Source: Physella acuta | Lineage: Eukaryota; Mollusca; Gastropoda; Physidae | Direction of reading: 5' to 3' | Length of the DNA stretch: 64,000 nucleotides | NCBI RefSeq assembly: GCF_028476545.1 | Contig: NW_026732990.1 | Coordinates: forward strand, 1-64,000 | Part shown: positions 1 to 12,089 of the stretch, one piece after another | Layout: each line of letters begins with the position of its first letter | Numbering within the stretch: position 1 is the stretch's first letter | The notes under the pieces: generated by a model | Database searches by the model: none | Told to the model about the DNA's origin: nothing | Seen by the model: the letters and a program-made list of their open reading frames with translations, nothing else | Made by a program: the position numbers and the translations under genes

Positions 1-812
1 GATGTTTGTGTTAAGGTGTTTTTGTTAAGATGTTTGTGTTAAGATGTTTGTGTTAAGATGTTTGTGTTAAGGTGTTTGTGTTAAGGTGTTTGTGTTAAGA
101 TGTTTATGTTAAGATGTTTGTGTTAAGATGTTTGTGTTAAGGTGTTTGTGTTAAGGTGTTTGTGTTAAGATGTTTATGTTAAGAGGTTTGTGTTAAGGTG
201 TTTGTGTTAAGATGTTTGTGTTAAGATGTTTGTGTTAAGATGTTTGTGTTAAGGTGTTTGTGTTAAAGTGTTTGTGTTAAGATGTTTGTGTTAAGGTGTT
301 TGTGTTAAGGTGTTTGTGTTAAGGTGTTTGTGTTTAGATGTTTGTGTTAAGATGTTTGTGTTAAGATGTTTGTGTTAAGGTGTTTTTGTTAAGGTGTTTG
401 TGTTAAGATGTTTGTGTTAAGATGTTTGTGTTAAGGTGTTTGTGTTAAGGTGTTTGTGTTTAGATGTTTGTGTTAAGATGTTTGTGTTAAGGTGTTTGTG
501 TTAAGGTGTTTGTGTTAAGATGTTTGTGTTAAGATGTTTGTGTTAAGATGTTTGTGTTAAGGTCTTTGTGTTAAGGTGTTTGTGTTAAGATGTTTGTGTT
601 AAAATGTTTGTGTTAAAATGTTTGTGTTAAAATGTTTGTGTTAAGATGTTTGTGTTAAGATGTTTGTGTTAAAATGTTTGTGTTAAAATGTTTGTGTTAA
701 GATGTTTGTGTTGAGATGTTTGAGTTAAGATGTTTGTGTTAAGATGTTTGTGTTAAGATGTTTGTGTTATGGTGTTTGTTTTGAAATGTTTGTGTTATGA
801 TGTTTGTGTTAA
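1..812 (+). repeat. 14-bp minisatellite (unit GATGTTTGTGTTAA), left part
   Basis: About 58 units with A/G alternation at one position (GATG versus GGTG) and a few AAATG forms near the end. It continues past the left edge of the window and resumes at 2150 after element F. Confidence 0.97.
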
Positions 813-820
813 GATGTTTG

Positions 821-1569
821 CAGTGCCAGCGTCAGGTGATTGAGCCCCAAGGCAAACCTTATTAAAACGCCCCCTTTCACACAAATTAATTACCAAAACA
901 TATGTATAAGAAAACTATTACTTAAAAGTGACATTAATTTATTATCAATTACGTTAGTGCACGTTATAAATAGACATGAAAATCAAATTTTACTTGCCTC
1001 CTTCGTCGCAGAAGATTGTACTAATTCCTTTAAGACATCTGCTCTATATCATTTTTACAATAGCAAATAATAACTTAAAGTTTTATTTATATGTAAGCGG
1101 TCAACCTAAGGTGCAGGAATTTGAAATGAGTGTAAAGTTAAGCAACGAATTATCTCCCATTTGGTAATCCAAATACCAAAATTTAATTCAAGGGAAACAG
1201 CTTTCACAAGAATAGCTAAATTAACTAAGTGAAACCAAGACATGCTTGAAAAACACAATACGACGATTTAAATTTCATTATGTTATAAATTATACTAAAT
1301 CTTTCATATTAACTATGCGGCCGCTTCGAAACAATATATTTTAACAATTTACTACTTAACTGTAGGTTTTGTTTGAAAGTTTAAACAAGGTAGCTTTATT
1401 ATAACCTACTTCTAGTCAATTTTGATGACAATCATTTTTCGTGTAATTAAATAATCGCCATGCAGATGTGATTTTGGATCCCCTTAATTAAGGGAATATT
1501 TATTATAACTGTGAAAATATGGAAATGGTTCAAGTTAAATAGAAGCTCAGAGGTTTAAAAATAAACTCA

Positions 1570-1618
<49 letters not shown>

Positions 1619-2149
1619 TTAATTAAGGGACACCTTTAAAAAAAATCAAATACGGGTAACTATTTAGGACTTGCTATACTTATTGATTAAATTAAAAAAA
1701 AAATATAATTTGAAAAAAAAAAGTTTACGGTTAGTTATTAATTCCAGCCTATATAATATAATATATTAATACTTCACGAGTGGTAATATAGATTATTAGA
1801 TTTTTCAGTTAGAGAACGCCTACCTTTCATTGTAGTGTGTTCCATCCTGAATTGAAATAATCTAACTTAAGATAAACTCGACTGCTCGATAGACTCAAAC
1901 TCTACTACATTCACAACAGATATCAAACTTCGATACCTAAACGTTATAAGACTCGATGCATCCAGAACTACGGACACTGTTAAAAGAATATATTTTTTAA
2001 TATAAATTCCATTTCGTTCTGGGGGGGGGGGGGGGGCACTACTGTCTTTGGGGGGTACTTTTTGATAATAGCGATTACACATTTTTGGCACTCCTAGGGA
2101 TGGCGCCCTAGGCGCCGCCTAGTTCGCCTTCTAGATAGCGCCGGCACTG
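821..2149. mobile_element. hAT-like DNA element inserted in a minisatellite (element F)
   Basis: Ends are CAGTGCCAGCG on the left and CGCCGGCACTG on the right, which are inverted repeats. The 8 bases GATGTTTG flank both sides (813-820 and 2150-2157). The element interrupts the 14-bp array, which resumes after it. The 1329-bp interior is AT-rich, non-coding, and holds a T-run/A-run junction (1571-1618) and a block matching the core of MITE family B (about 1969-2030). No transposase frame is seen, so it is non-autonomous. The duplicated octamer is also part of the array unit, so the duplication alone is weak evidence; the matching ends carry the call. Confidence 0.75.
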
Positions 2150-2590
2150 GATGTTTGTGTTAAGATGTTTGTGTTAAGGTGTTTGTGTTAAGATGTTTGT
2201 GTTAAGGTGTTTGTGTTCAAATGTTTGTGTTAAGATGTTTGTGTTAAGGTGTTTGTGTTAAGATGTTTGTGTTAAGGTGTTTGTGTTCAAATGTTTGTGT
2301 TAAGATGTTTGTGTTAAGGTGTTTGTGTTAAGATGTTTGTGTTAAGGTGTTTGTGTTCAAATGTTTGTGTTAAGATGTTTGTGTTAAGGTGTTTGTGTTA
2401 AGATGTTTGTGTAAGCAAGTTTGAGTTAAGATGTTTGTGTTAAGATGATTGTGCTAAGATGTTTGTGTTCAGATGTTTGTGTTTAGATGTTTCAATATGT
2501 TTTTGTTAAGATGTTTGTGTATGTTTGTGTTCAGATGTTTGAGTTAAGATGTTTGTATATGTTTGTGTATGTTTGTGTTACGGTGTTTCT
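2150..2590 (+). repeat. 14-bp minisatellite, right part
   Basis: The same unit as 1-812. Between 2150 and 2410 a five-unit block ending GTGTTCAAATG recurs three times, a higher-order repeat. The array decays after 2420. Confidence 0.95.
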
Positions 2591-2594
2591 GTTG

Positions 2595-3600
2595 GTGGGT
2601 GTTTATTCCAGTAACTGTCATTTAGATTTCACCATGCTTTTTACCAATTTAATCTCAGCATTTTTATCACTGGTATGTGAATGACACTATCTTAACGATC
2701 GTTTTAAAAGACAACACAACGTCTTACAAACTGCTATAATCAGCTCTCTCTAGCTGGCACCCCACCTTAAGTTCATTCCTTCTACATATCTTCTATTTTC
2801 AAAAATATGTTTTCTACGCATATTACATACGTATCAAAATACGACATAAGCTCAATTTAGTGCCCAACACATTTCTTTACTGGTTAAATTCGATTAAAGA
2901 AATATTCTTTTCATTTACCAAACAGAAAACTATCAACATAAAGTAAATTATCGTGCTGTCAAAAACGATACCAGCAGTATAAAAAAAACCGGCGCATTTT
3001 CTCGGGGAAAATTACGTCTAAGTAAATGCGAAGATAAAAAACATTCTGGCCAACACCTTATCAACTTTCACAACTAGATCCCTTGTTTACCATAACTTTC
3101 GAACAATTTATCTGGCTATATGCCTGCGTGTGATCTCGGAAAGAAACTACTTTAACGCAGATAAACTTTAAAGTTGGTGATTGATTTTTAGTATGTATAC
3201 AACTTCTTTTCTGACTCTGTATAACAGAAGAATTTATGCCTGACTTGAAGTTAGGTCTTCGATTTGTTCCAATTATCAGGTTCAGATAGAAGGAGAACCG
3301 TATTCCGTTTTGCCTAAAGTAGCCTTTCTTTGTCAGACGCATGCTGTAGCCGAAAATTAGAGCTGTAGACGGAATTTAGGGGTGTATTTAAGGTTTGGAT
3401 TAAAGACAACGTTGGGTTTAGCCATTGGTTTTATGATTTGAATATCCTAATGCATTTATAGGGCTGGTAAGTAGGTCAACAACCAGTTCTACGGCTCAAT
3501 GGATGATGGTGTTGGTATTACAGCGTTCGGGCTTGTGAAAGGTTAAAGGTTAAAAGTTTGCTTATTATGTCATCCAATACAGTGGTCTGATTTAATGTTT
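2595..3600. other. Unique AT-rich DNA, no gene seen
   Basis: A 93-codon - strand frame (3061-3342) has no recognisable motif, no clear splice sites and no GC contrast. Nothing else supported. Confidence 0.5.
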
Positions 3601-3617
3601 GTATGCGGATGATGTGT

Positions 3618-3880
3618 AGACGGCGTGGTCGAATGATAGGGCGTTTCGCTGCTAGTCAAAAGGTCTCAAGTTCGGATCTTGGTTCTGATTTATGACTGTA
3701 GGACGCCGATGAGTTCAACCAGTTCTGATGGGTACCCGGCTTACATTGTGGAAAGTAAAGTCTGATGGGCATAGTGCTGACCAACACTATCCCTTCCTTT
3801 GCCGAAGCTAAGGAACACATGAACTCTTCTTCATCTACCCAACTGATCGCTAGGTCTAAAGAGAAACTTTACTCTTTTTT
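3618..3880 (+). mobile_element. SINE1, full length (tRNA-derived)
   Basis: A tRNA-like head (CGGCGTGGTCGAATGATAGG with A box, then B box AAGTTCGGATC) leads into a body with TGATGGGTACC, CAACACTATCCC and CTTCATCT, ending GATCGCTAGGTCTAAAGAG and a T-run. Flanks ATGCGGATGATGT (3603-3615) and ATGTGGATGATGT (3881-3893) match at 12 of 13, a real target duplication. This copy defines the family in the window. Confidence 0.85.
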
Positions 3881-4060
3881 ATGTGGATGATGTATGCAAG
3901 GGAGTACAACTCTTTGTTAAAAACCTGGCAAATTATGAACTATTTTGCCTGTCACTACGATTGTAAACAGCTCTTCAGACTAGTGGGGGTGGGGGTGGTA
4001 GTAATAGGGTCTGTTGACCTTACGTCTTGGTGGTGTCTCGCATGGTCCCCACGTAGAGAG

Positions 4061-4281
<221 letters not shown>

Positions 4282-4955
4282 CTTAAGCCTTTTTTGCTGA
4301 GCTCCAAAATGTTAACTCAACTTTCTCTCTATCCTAACTTTTATAATGTAAACTCACCCTCCTAACACTCAACTCATCACACCTCACGGAAATAAAAATC
4401 ACGTGCTCACAGCAATCTTACCTGTCACAAGTTTAAACATCCCCCCCAACTTTTACTGCAATTAATTAAAGCTTAACGTCACGCAGACGTCATTCCCCTG
4501 TATTTTGGGCTAAGCCGCTAAACCTCTCGTTTAACTGCTAAAAATTGGTTTTGCTACGTAATTCCTTCAACCCAAACTGACTTTAAAAAACCTCGACATC
4601 CGGTAATGTAATCTTATTTCATGTCAGGAAAATATTGTTTTATTTTCCAGTTTACCCAATAAAACTAGAACTGACGCTAAACCGATTAGACATACCCCTT
4701 CACAATCCCCCCTCTCTCCCCGCCTAAAATGTTTGTTTTCTGGGCCACTTTTGTTTTTCTGTAACGGCCCATGGGTTAGAGATTTCAGCGCTCTCCTGGG
4801 AATGACGTAATTGTATTGTGTGTAGACGCGTGTTAATAAATAAAAATGGCCCCAAAAGTTCGCTTGTCGAATCATATTTTCGGATCTATTTTTGTTGTAG
4901 TTGGATAAAATAATGAATGAAGGTGTGAGATTTTTTTTTTGCTTTAATTTAATTA

Positions 4956-5320
4956 GTGGGTCGTGTATATGTGAGGGTGGGTGGGGAGTGGTTGTGGGGG
5001 TGTGGTTTTAAGAGAGTGTGGTTTGGGGTGAGAATGTGCGTGTGTAACAGTGGGATGTGTGTGTGTATGTATGTGGATGTATGGATGATTAGGATGTGGG
5101 TGTGTGTAACTTTGGATGTATGGGTTAGTTGGTGTGGTGTGGGTGTGTGAAGATTTGAGTGTGTGGGTATGTCGGTGTGTGGGTGTGTGGAGATTTGAGT
5201 GTGTGGGTATGTCGGTGTGTGGGTGTGTGGAGATTTGAGTGTGTGGGTATGTCGGTGTGTTTGTGTGAGGAGATGTGGGTGTGTGGGTATGTTGGAGTGT
5301 GGGTGTGTGGAGATACAGGT
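4956..5320 (+). repeat. GT-rich degenerate array with a ~38-bp unit
   Basis: The clearest part (5150-5270) repeats GGTATGTCGGTGTGTGGGTG with AGATTTGAGTG three times; the rest is irregular TG-rich DNA. Confidence 0.8.
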
Positions 5321-5747
5321 GTAGAAACTTATATCAGAAGTTCCGTTTGCGAAAAGCTTAAGGTCTACGACATATGCTGGTTAAAATACAGGTAAAAGTG
5401 TATTAGGCAGGTGAGTAAAGCCTAAGGGAGTTAGACGAGGATTATGGCTTAGCTTGAAGTTTACAGCTTTTTAAATAGTAGTGCAGGTTTTTTTTTAAGT
5501 TAAAAATACATTAATTGTTTCATTTTATTTTTTTCCTATTCTAATGAGTCCGGGTTTTTGTAAGGTTTATATTTTATTTACGTAAACAAGAATAGTCGTA
5601 GTTTATTTGAATGATACTTTTTTAAAGTTTAACTAGAGTGCAAAGTGATAACATTGGAATAGAACAGTTACAATATAATGTGCAGATATCAGGGAAAGTG
5701 CACACACTATGAAATGAGCAGACATTAGGGAATTGGCAGACAACATG

Positions 5748-7695
5748 CAGTGGCGTAGCTAGGATTTTCGGGCGCCTATGCAAAAATTATAATTGGGCCC
5801 TACGTCAATCTGTAAATTGTGTATTTTATACGTCCTAATTGTGTATTTCTACTGTGTTATTATGTAGTGCACCCGTAACGTAAAATACCTTTGATTTTAT
5901 ATTACTTTATGTAAAAACAAACTAACAAGTTAACTGTTAGCCAGTAACATTTAAGTAACCTAACACAGTAGCGTCACATGGCAGGGGCCTAACGATTTAG
6001 GTGTGATACCATGACGAGACACGTAAAATTCACTATCAAGGCCATGTTTTTTTCAGTTAAAATAATAAAATATATTAAGGAGAGGAGGTAAAACAACAGG
6101 AGATGCAAAATTGTTGGACGGGGTGATATCGAACCCTGTGACGCCACTAACCAAATACACATTTTTTAAAAGTTGCTCGTGATTTATTTAGATTTGTTTT
6201 TTCTTTTCTTATAAGTTAGCAAAGTGATTAATATGTTCCTTGAAGTCCGTTTTAGTTGCTTCTGTATGTTCGATACTTAGGATGGCCAAGTTACCGACCC
6301 AAACGGCATATTTACAACTTGTTTCATAATATCATAATAATGGAGAGACTTTGGGAGCCTAATCGTATACTACTGCCGAGGCGGCTGAAAGACACCCCTT
6401 ATTTTCTTTCTCCGTATCCCTAGGGCATGGCGCTCACTAAAACAAGTGTATGCGCCGTAGTGCTGACGGGGAGAGCCCGGGGCGCCGGCTGATACACCTG
6501 TGCAGTTTGACCTTTGAATTAAGCAGTAACCCTGACCCATTGTGCAGGATACTCCAATAACTGACTCCAGGCACTAAGAAAGCTTTTGGGGAAATCTGGG
6601 TGGCAAACCGAACCGCCGTACTGTCGAGAAACCGCTCTCCAAACGTATAAAAAAATGTAACGTTAGAAAACTTTACAGGAGTCAAAGTTGCTTTCTGGCT
6701 TCTCTTCGATGGAGGGAGAGGGGGGCGCTGCTCCCCGTGTGTGGGGTTGTGGGAAATTTCACGGTCAGCAGAGGTTTTGTCTGGATTATTATAAACGAAT
6801 TTCCAATGTTTCTTGGTAATTGGATCATTTTTGTAATAATGGATAAAGGATAAGGAGAACCAAACACAAATCTTTAAGTAGCGGCATATTGATTAGTGAT
6901 AAATTAGATCAACAAAAAAAATTGTAATTAAGGTTAAAACTAACAGAAAAGCGTTGACACATTTTCGACGTAGCTTGTTGTGAAAACACTGTCCACGGCT
7001 GTTAACCAAAAAATGGCTCAATTGTTATTATGGATTGATGGAATTTCGGTGAGGACAGAGAGTTGAGAGGGGAGGGGGTGAATTTTTTTGGCGGTGGATT
7101 AGAGAGTTTTTAGCGATGCGTATAAATTTGCGGGTGCCGGATGCCATTTTCACAAAAGAGTCAATGTTCACGTTTATTTATAGGCTAATTCTCTCAACGG
7201 CTTGCTCGACAATGCAACAATGCCTATAGTGTTATTAATACCGATGTGCCCTGTACAACCCCCCCCCCCAGTAAGAAAGACCTGGGGCTTGTTTTGTAAC
7301 TTTCGATTACTTCTACAGTAGAAAAGAAACTGGATTTCCGTTTTCTTTTAAAAAAAAATTGTTTATAATACAAATATTAAAATTCCAATGTAAAAGTTTA
7401 AAAAAAATGTAAACAGGGAAAAAGGCCCCTATTAGCATTGGCCCCTATGCCTTGCTTACGCTAGCTTTACGGTAGCTACGCCACCAGTGTTTCTTCCAGA
7501 CTTTTTTCTCCGGGGGGGCACTTGAAATTTTCGGGGGGGCGGTAAACTTTCTTCGGGGGGGCAGACACTGTTAAAAGTATATATTTTCTATATAAATTAT
7601 ATAAATTTCATTTCGTTCGGGGGGGCGGTAAAATTTTTTCGGGGGGGGCTTCGCCCCCCCGAAGAGATGCCTGGAAGAAACTCTGTACGCCACTG
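5748..7695. mobile_element. Long non-autonomous hAT-like element, family A (A1), carrying a nested MITE
   Basis: It starts CAGTGGCGTAGC at 5748 and ends with the complement GCTACGCCAC...TG, split by MITE B1 at 7485-7693. Flanks are ACAACATG (5740-5747) and ACAGCATG (7696-7703), 7 of 8 matching. Without the nested part it is about 1.74 kb, far longer than the other family A copies (158-358 bp). The inside has a GC-rich stretch (6430-6740) with an 82-codon - strand frame of no known family; no transposase can be read. It may be an internal-deletion relative of the autonomous parent. Confidence 0.7.
7485..7685 (+). mobile_element. MITE family B copy B1, nested in A1
   Basis: Begins CAGTGTTTCTTCCAGAC and ends GAAGAAACTCTG. 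The target duplication TACGCCAC is perfect (7477-7484 and 7686-7693) and is itself part of the right end of element A1, which dates B1 as the younger insertion. The core has G-runs around GACACTGTTAAAAG and a TATA-rich segment. Confidence 0.88.
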
Positions 7696-7703
7696 ACAGC
7701 ATG

Positions 7704-10190
7704 GAATGTGCAGACATTACGGAATGTACAGACAGCAGGAAATGTGTAAACAGTAGAGAATTAGCCGACACCATTGTATGTGCAGGTACCATAGAATGTC
7801 CAGACTTAACTTATTATGCACACGTGTGCAACTACAACACCGGAAACCGCAGACAACCCCACCACGTGTGCCTGTCATAAATAGGCCAAGGTCACCAAAA
7901 CTGTCTCACTACCTGTTGACAATCACAAACCCACAACTTGTAAACCAGGAAACGCGCGTGTGTGATTAAAATTAAAGGAGATTTAAAACACGGCTTTGTT
8001 TTATACCTAAAGGCGGCTAGTTCAATACCTGAAACATTCCAAACTCGAGTTGTTCGTAGATCGAAGCACAACAGCACAAGCATATTACATTGTAAAAATA
8101 TATCATTCTATATGCTTTTAGGCGGTTAGAGAGTTTGTATAAAAAAAAAACAAGCGCCTCATGTGTATTCTCATTTCAAACAAATTTTCGCGAAAATCGG
8201 AAAGTCGATGTCATTAATAACGCCAGCAAACAAAGATGACGCCCCAAATCAACAAACAACTGCCGGCGCCCCCAGTCCGCAAACAACAACCGGCGCCCAC
8301 TTGCTGTCATTGCCCCCCCCCCCCCCCATCCCCCTGCTATTGGCCCACTGCCCAAGCTATAATCACGTGGTTCTGCCGTATCTACCTCAACTGATCCGGT
8401 AAGTTATCGAACGTTTCTACAAGTTTTTTCACTATAGCGTTCGGATTTAATTACCTATAATCTGCTTCACCTACAATGGCGTGGTTTCTGTGAGAGTTGT
8501 GAGGAAGTGAGGGTAAGAAAAACTTAACAACATTTTTACGCAATAAGTAGATATATATCTGTACACATTAGCCACCCATAACATTCACAAACCCATGACC
8601 ACAGATAAACTTTTCACAACCCTAACCCTAAACTTTAAACAAAATAACTAAAATCAATATATTTACGGCTTCTTAATTGTCAGGGCCATATTCGCCACAA
8701 GAATAACCTAGGCGACAGAACGATTAATACGTTTTGGAAAAAAATGGAAGTAATAAGCTTAATTTATAACCGTCATCGGAACAACTTGAACTTATCAGTC
8801 AGGATTTTAGTAAGATATTACTGCCCATTACGTATACATTGACAAATCTAAAAACGTAATAAAAAAACAACATGTTATGAGTAACTGGACGCATATTTCC
8901 TTACTTTAAATAGTTTTAACTTGGTATAAGAAAAAGCAATAACTGAGCTATTATTTGAAATAACATCATCTCACAAAAAGAGAAGAATAAAACAGACAAT
9001 GGCACAAACGATACTTTTTATTATAAAAAAATATACATTCTCCATCTCAATTATCTTCCAATGTTGACACAAGTCTCGTTGACTAATTAGATAAAATCCA
9101 ATCAAACCTGATTTATAATTGCCGTGTCACGCGACCCTACGACTGGTTTAAACCCCTGCTGCCCCCCCCCCCCCCACCAACTCACCCCTCACTTATACGC
9201 CTCGCAACCCACGACGCACGACCGCTCACCCGAATAAATCATCGGCGCACGGGCACAAGGTAAAGACAACTCACACTCCAGTATCAGCGCGCGCGTGAAG
9301 TATGCTAGTGGGCGTTGGATGCGAGTTGCGCTTGTATGTTTTAAAATTTGTATTTCACGACAAAATCTTTTCTGTAATAAAAACATTCTAGTTCCATTCC
9401 TAATATTTTGTTTGTTGATATTCCGGCAACCAGTTTTCATAAAGTTTGGACAATATTTTTTTGGACCTCACTCGTTCAGACAAACATACATCTCGTGCTC
9501 ATGCATATATATCTCTCTCATCGCGACGCCATCTGTCTCACTTTATCTCACTTTTACCTCAGTTTTTAACATCTAGATATCTCAGTGCAAAAACTTTAAG
9601 CGGAACATTTTTAATTAATTTTTATGTTTATCTTTCCCGAAAATCGGTTGGATTTCTTGAACGTATTTTTAAAAAAAAAAGAAAAAAAAAAAAAAAACAG
9701 TGATAGACTTTCGAGTACATAAAATGAAAATTGTTATATGAATACGATGTAATTGTAGTGGAAAAACTTTGTTCGAACTTTAACAGTGTTTGTGAATCGT
9801 TTTCTTTCTAAGGCTGACTTGCCAATTTGGCTTTAGTTTGGCTAAACACAATTTCATATTCGTGTTAGTTTTTAAGTACTGTGTAACGAATCTTGAAGTG
9901 ACTCAAGTGTACGAGACAGTAGTTGGAATCAGAAGGAATTATTTACATTGTATATGGTAAGTTTCAATATTTTAGTTGATTGTACTTGCATGTGTGATTT
10001 ATGTGTTTCATGTGTGTTTTATGTGTGGCTATGATGTGTGTTATATGCAAACAATAGCCTTCAGTTTTCCAGACCATCATTTAGGTTAATTAGGCTATGT
10101 TTTCTAAACTCTTTACGTTATAGTGGCACTTCTAGAAACGTAGGAATGCATCAATCTTTTAAATTAAAAAAATAAAATAAAAGGAACTGA
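7704..10190. other. Unique DNA with short C-runs, no gene seen
   Basis: Contains poly-C stretches near 8312 and 9163 and an A-run near 9670. Frames of 60-90 codons at 8.1-8.4 and 9.2-9.7 kb overlap on both strands and show no domain. Confidence 0.5.
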
Positions 10191-10195
10191 AAAAG

Positions 10196-10197
<2 letters not shown>

Positions 10198-10262
<65 letters not shown>
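10198..10262. repeat. (TA)n microsatellite
   Basis: About 32 uninterrupted TA copies. Confidence 0.97.
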
Positions 10263-10265
<3 letters not shown>

Positions 10266-11680
10266 TAGCTCCCTTAGTCTTCATAGGGTTCGGTCTATCT
10301 CGGTAAGGGTTAAAAGGTTAAGACCCTCATTGAGAAATAGTTTCTACGGTCCGCCTCAGGTTTCAGTCTCCCACTTATGGTGCATCGAGGGTTCAAACTC
10401 TCCTTGGTTTCAGGTGGCACTGAACGCCTGCATAGGATACATTTCATTTTAACAAACCTTTAAGTATACAGAACAATAACGAAAGACTGGATTCTAGGCT
10501 GAAATAAACTACCATATCAATTAAACACTGCGAGTTTATTATAAAAAAACCAACACCAACTAATTGCATGTCCCCCCCCCCCCCCCTGTTACACGACACC
10601 CCCCCCCCCCCCAACATAAAGCTCCCATGATAAGCGCCTGGCATTGTTCTCCTGGCGGACAGTCCACACTCCGCTATCGCAGACCCAAAGTTCCAGACCT
10701 CTGCCAATTTTCCCGTCCCCCTGACCAGTTGAATGGCCATCTTAGACTGGTCACGTACAGATATTCGCGCCGTCAAAGGTAGGGCTTTTCAATTGTTTCT
10801 ACCCGCTATTTTACCTACATCTGAAACTGGCATACTTTGTATATTTCTGGGCCTAATAAGTATGGATACGTTGATTAATGTTTTTCTTGAGTTTTAGTTT
10901 GATATTAAATTTTAAAAAAGAGTTATTGTTTATTAAAGTATTATTTAATAATGGCTATATATTTACATGTAGGCTATTTCAATATTTTTATCTTGTATTT
11001 GGCTATACCTGAAATATTATAAATGCACAAATATTCTACTCTGCGAATTCATTTATATATGGTTGGCTAAACAAGATAGAAGATTTCGTTATTGTTTTAT
11101 TAATTTGCCGTGTTTCTTTACGTTATGATGAAAGACTGTTTATATATGTATAATATAAAATACGTATCATTCATATATCTGGTTGAACTACTCTTGTTAT
11201 AGAAAATATGTTAACCTGAAAAATATCGAGGCACATTTCTCGTAAGGTCCAACACATACCTGCAAAATAAGAACTTTTATTTTTATTTTTAAAGAACAGC
11301 TTTGAACTTCGATGTTCCTATACCGTGAATATACAACTTTTCCGTTTACCTTTAGTTGCTGATATATATTTTTTTAGGTTTGAATTGTGTTCACTATTTC
11401 TATTTTTATTATGCACTTAATACAACTAAACAGTCGTATAGTCATATCTTGTGTTACTTTTGAGTTCAGCCAGGTTTGTTTAAAAAAGTTTACACAAACA
11501 CGCTCCATTTCTAGTGACAAAGTATTCGAGACAGTTTTATGTTAGCCTGTTGAAGAATGTTAACAAAAGTGTATGTTAACTGTTCTAACAATAGACTAAT
11601 TGGCTATAATCATCACCCGCTTGCAGTAAAAAAAAAAAAAATTAAAAAAAAGTTATTTTTTTCAAAAGTTAAAGCTCTAC
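10263..11680. other. Unique AT-rich DNA, no gene seen
   Basis: Two poly-C runs at 10570-10612 produce the proline- and glycine-rich frames there; the rest is plain AT-rich sequence. Confidence 0.5.
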
Positions 11681-11683
11681 GTT

Positions 11684-12085
11684 AAAAATAACAGACACAT
11701 TCACTTTAAAAAAATCGTTTAACCCTTTAGCCATCAATAACAGACACATTCACTTTAAAAACATCGTTTAACCCTTTAGCCATCAATAACAGACACATTC
11801 ACTTTAAAAACATCGTTTAACCCTTTAGCCATCAATAACAGAACATTCACTTTAAAAAATCGTTTAACCCTTTAGCCATCAATAACAGAACATTCACTTT
11901 AAAAAAAATCGTTTAACCCTTTAGCCATCAATAACAGAACATTCACTTTAAAAAAAAATCGTTTAACCCTTTAGCCATCAATAACAGAACATTCACTTTA
12001 AAAAAAAATCGTTTAACCCTTTAGCCATCAATAACAGAACATTCACTTAAAAAAAAAATCGCTTAACCCTTTAGCCATCAACAAA
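11684..12085 (+). repeat. ~47-bp minisatellite, 8 copies
   Basis: Unit words are AACAGACACATTCAC, TCGTTTAACCC and TTTAGCCATCAAT. The first three units read CAGACACATT and later ones CAGAACATT, and the A-run length varies, so the array grew in two steps. Confidence 0.93.
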
Positions 12086-12089
12086 TTGT

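Noticed and set aside
6437-6685. 82-codon - frame inside element A1 as a transposase piece
   Set aside because: No hAT, BED-finger or dimerisation motif can be read; kept only as part of the element.
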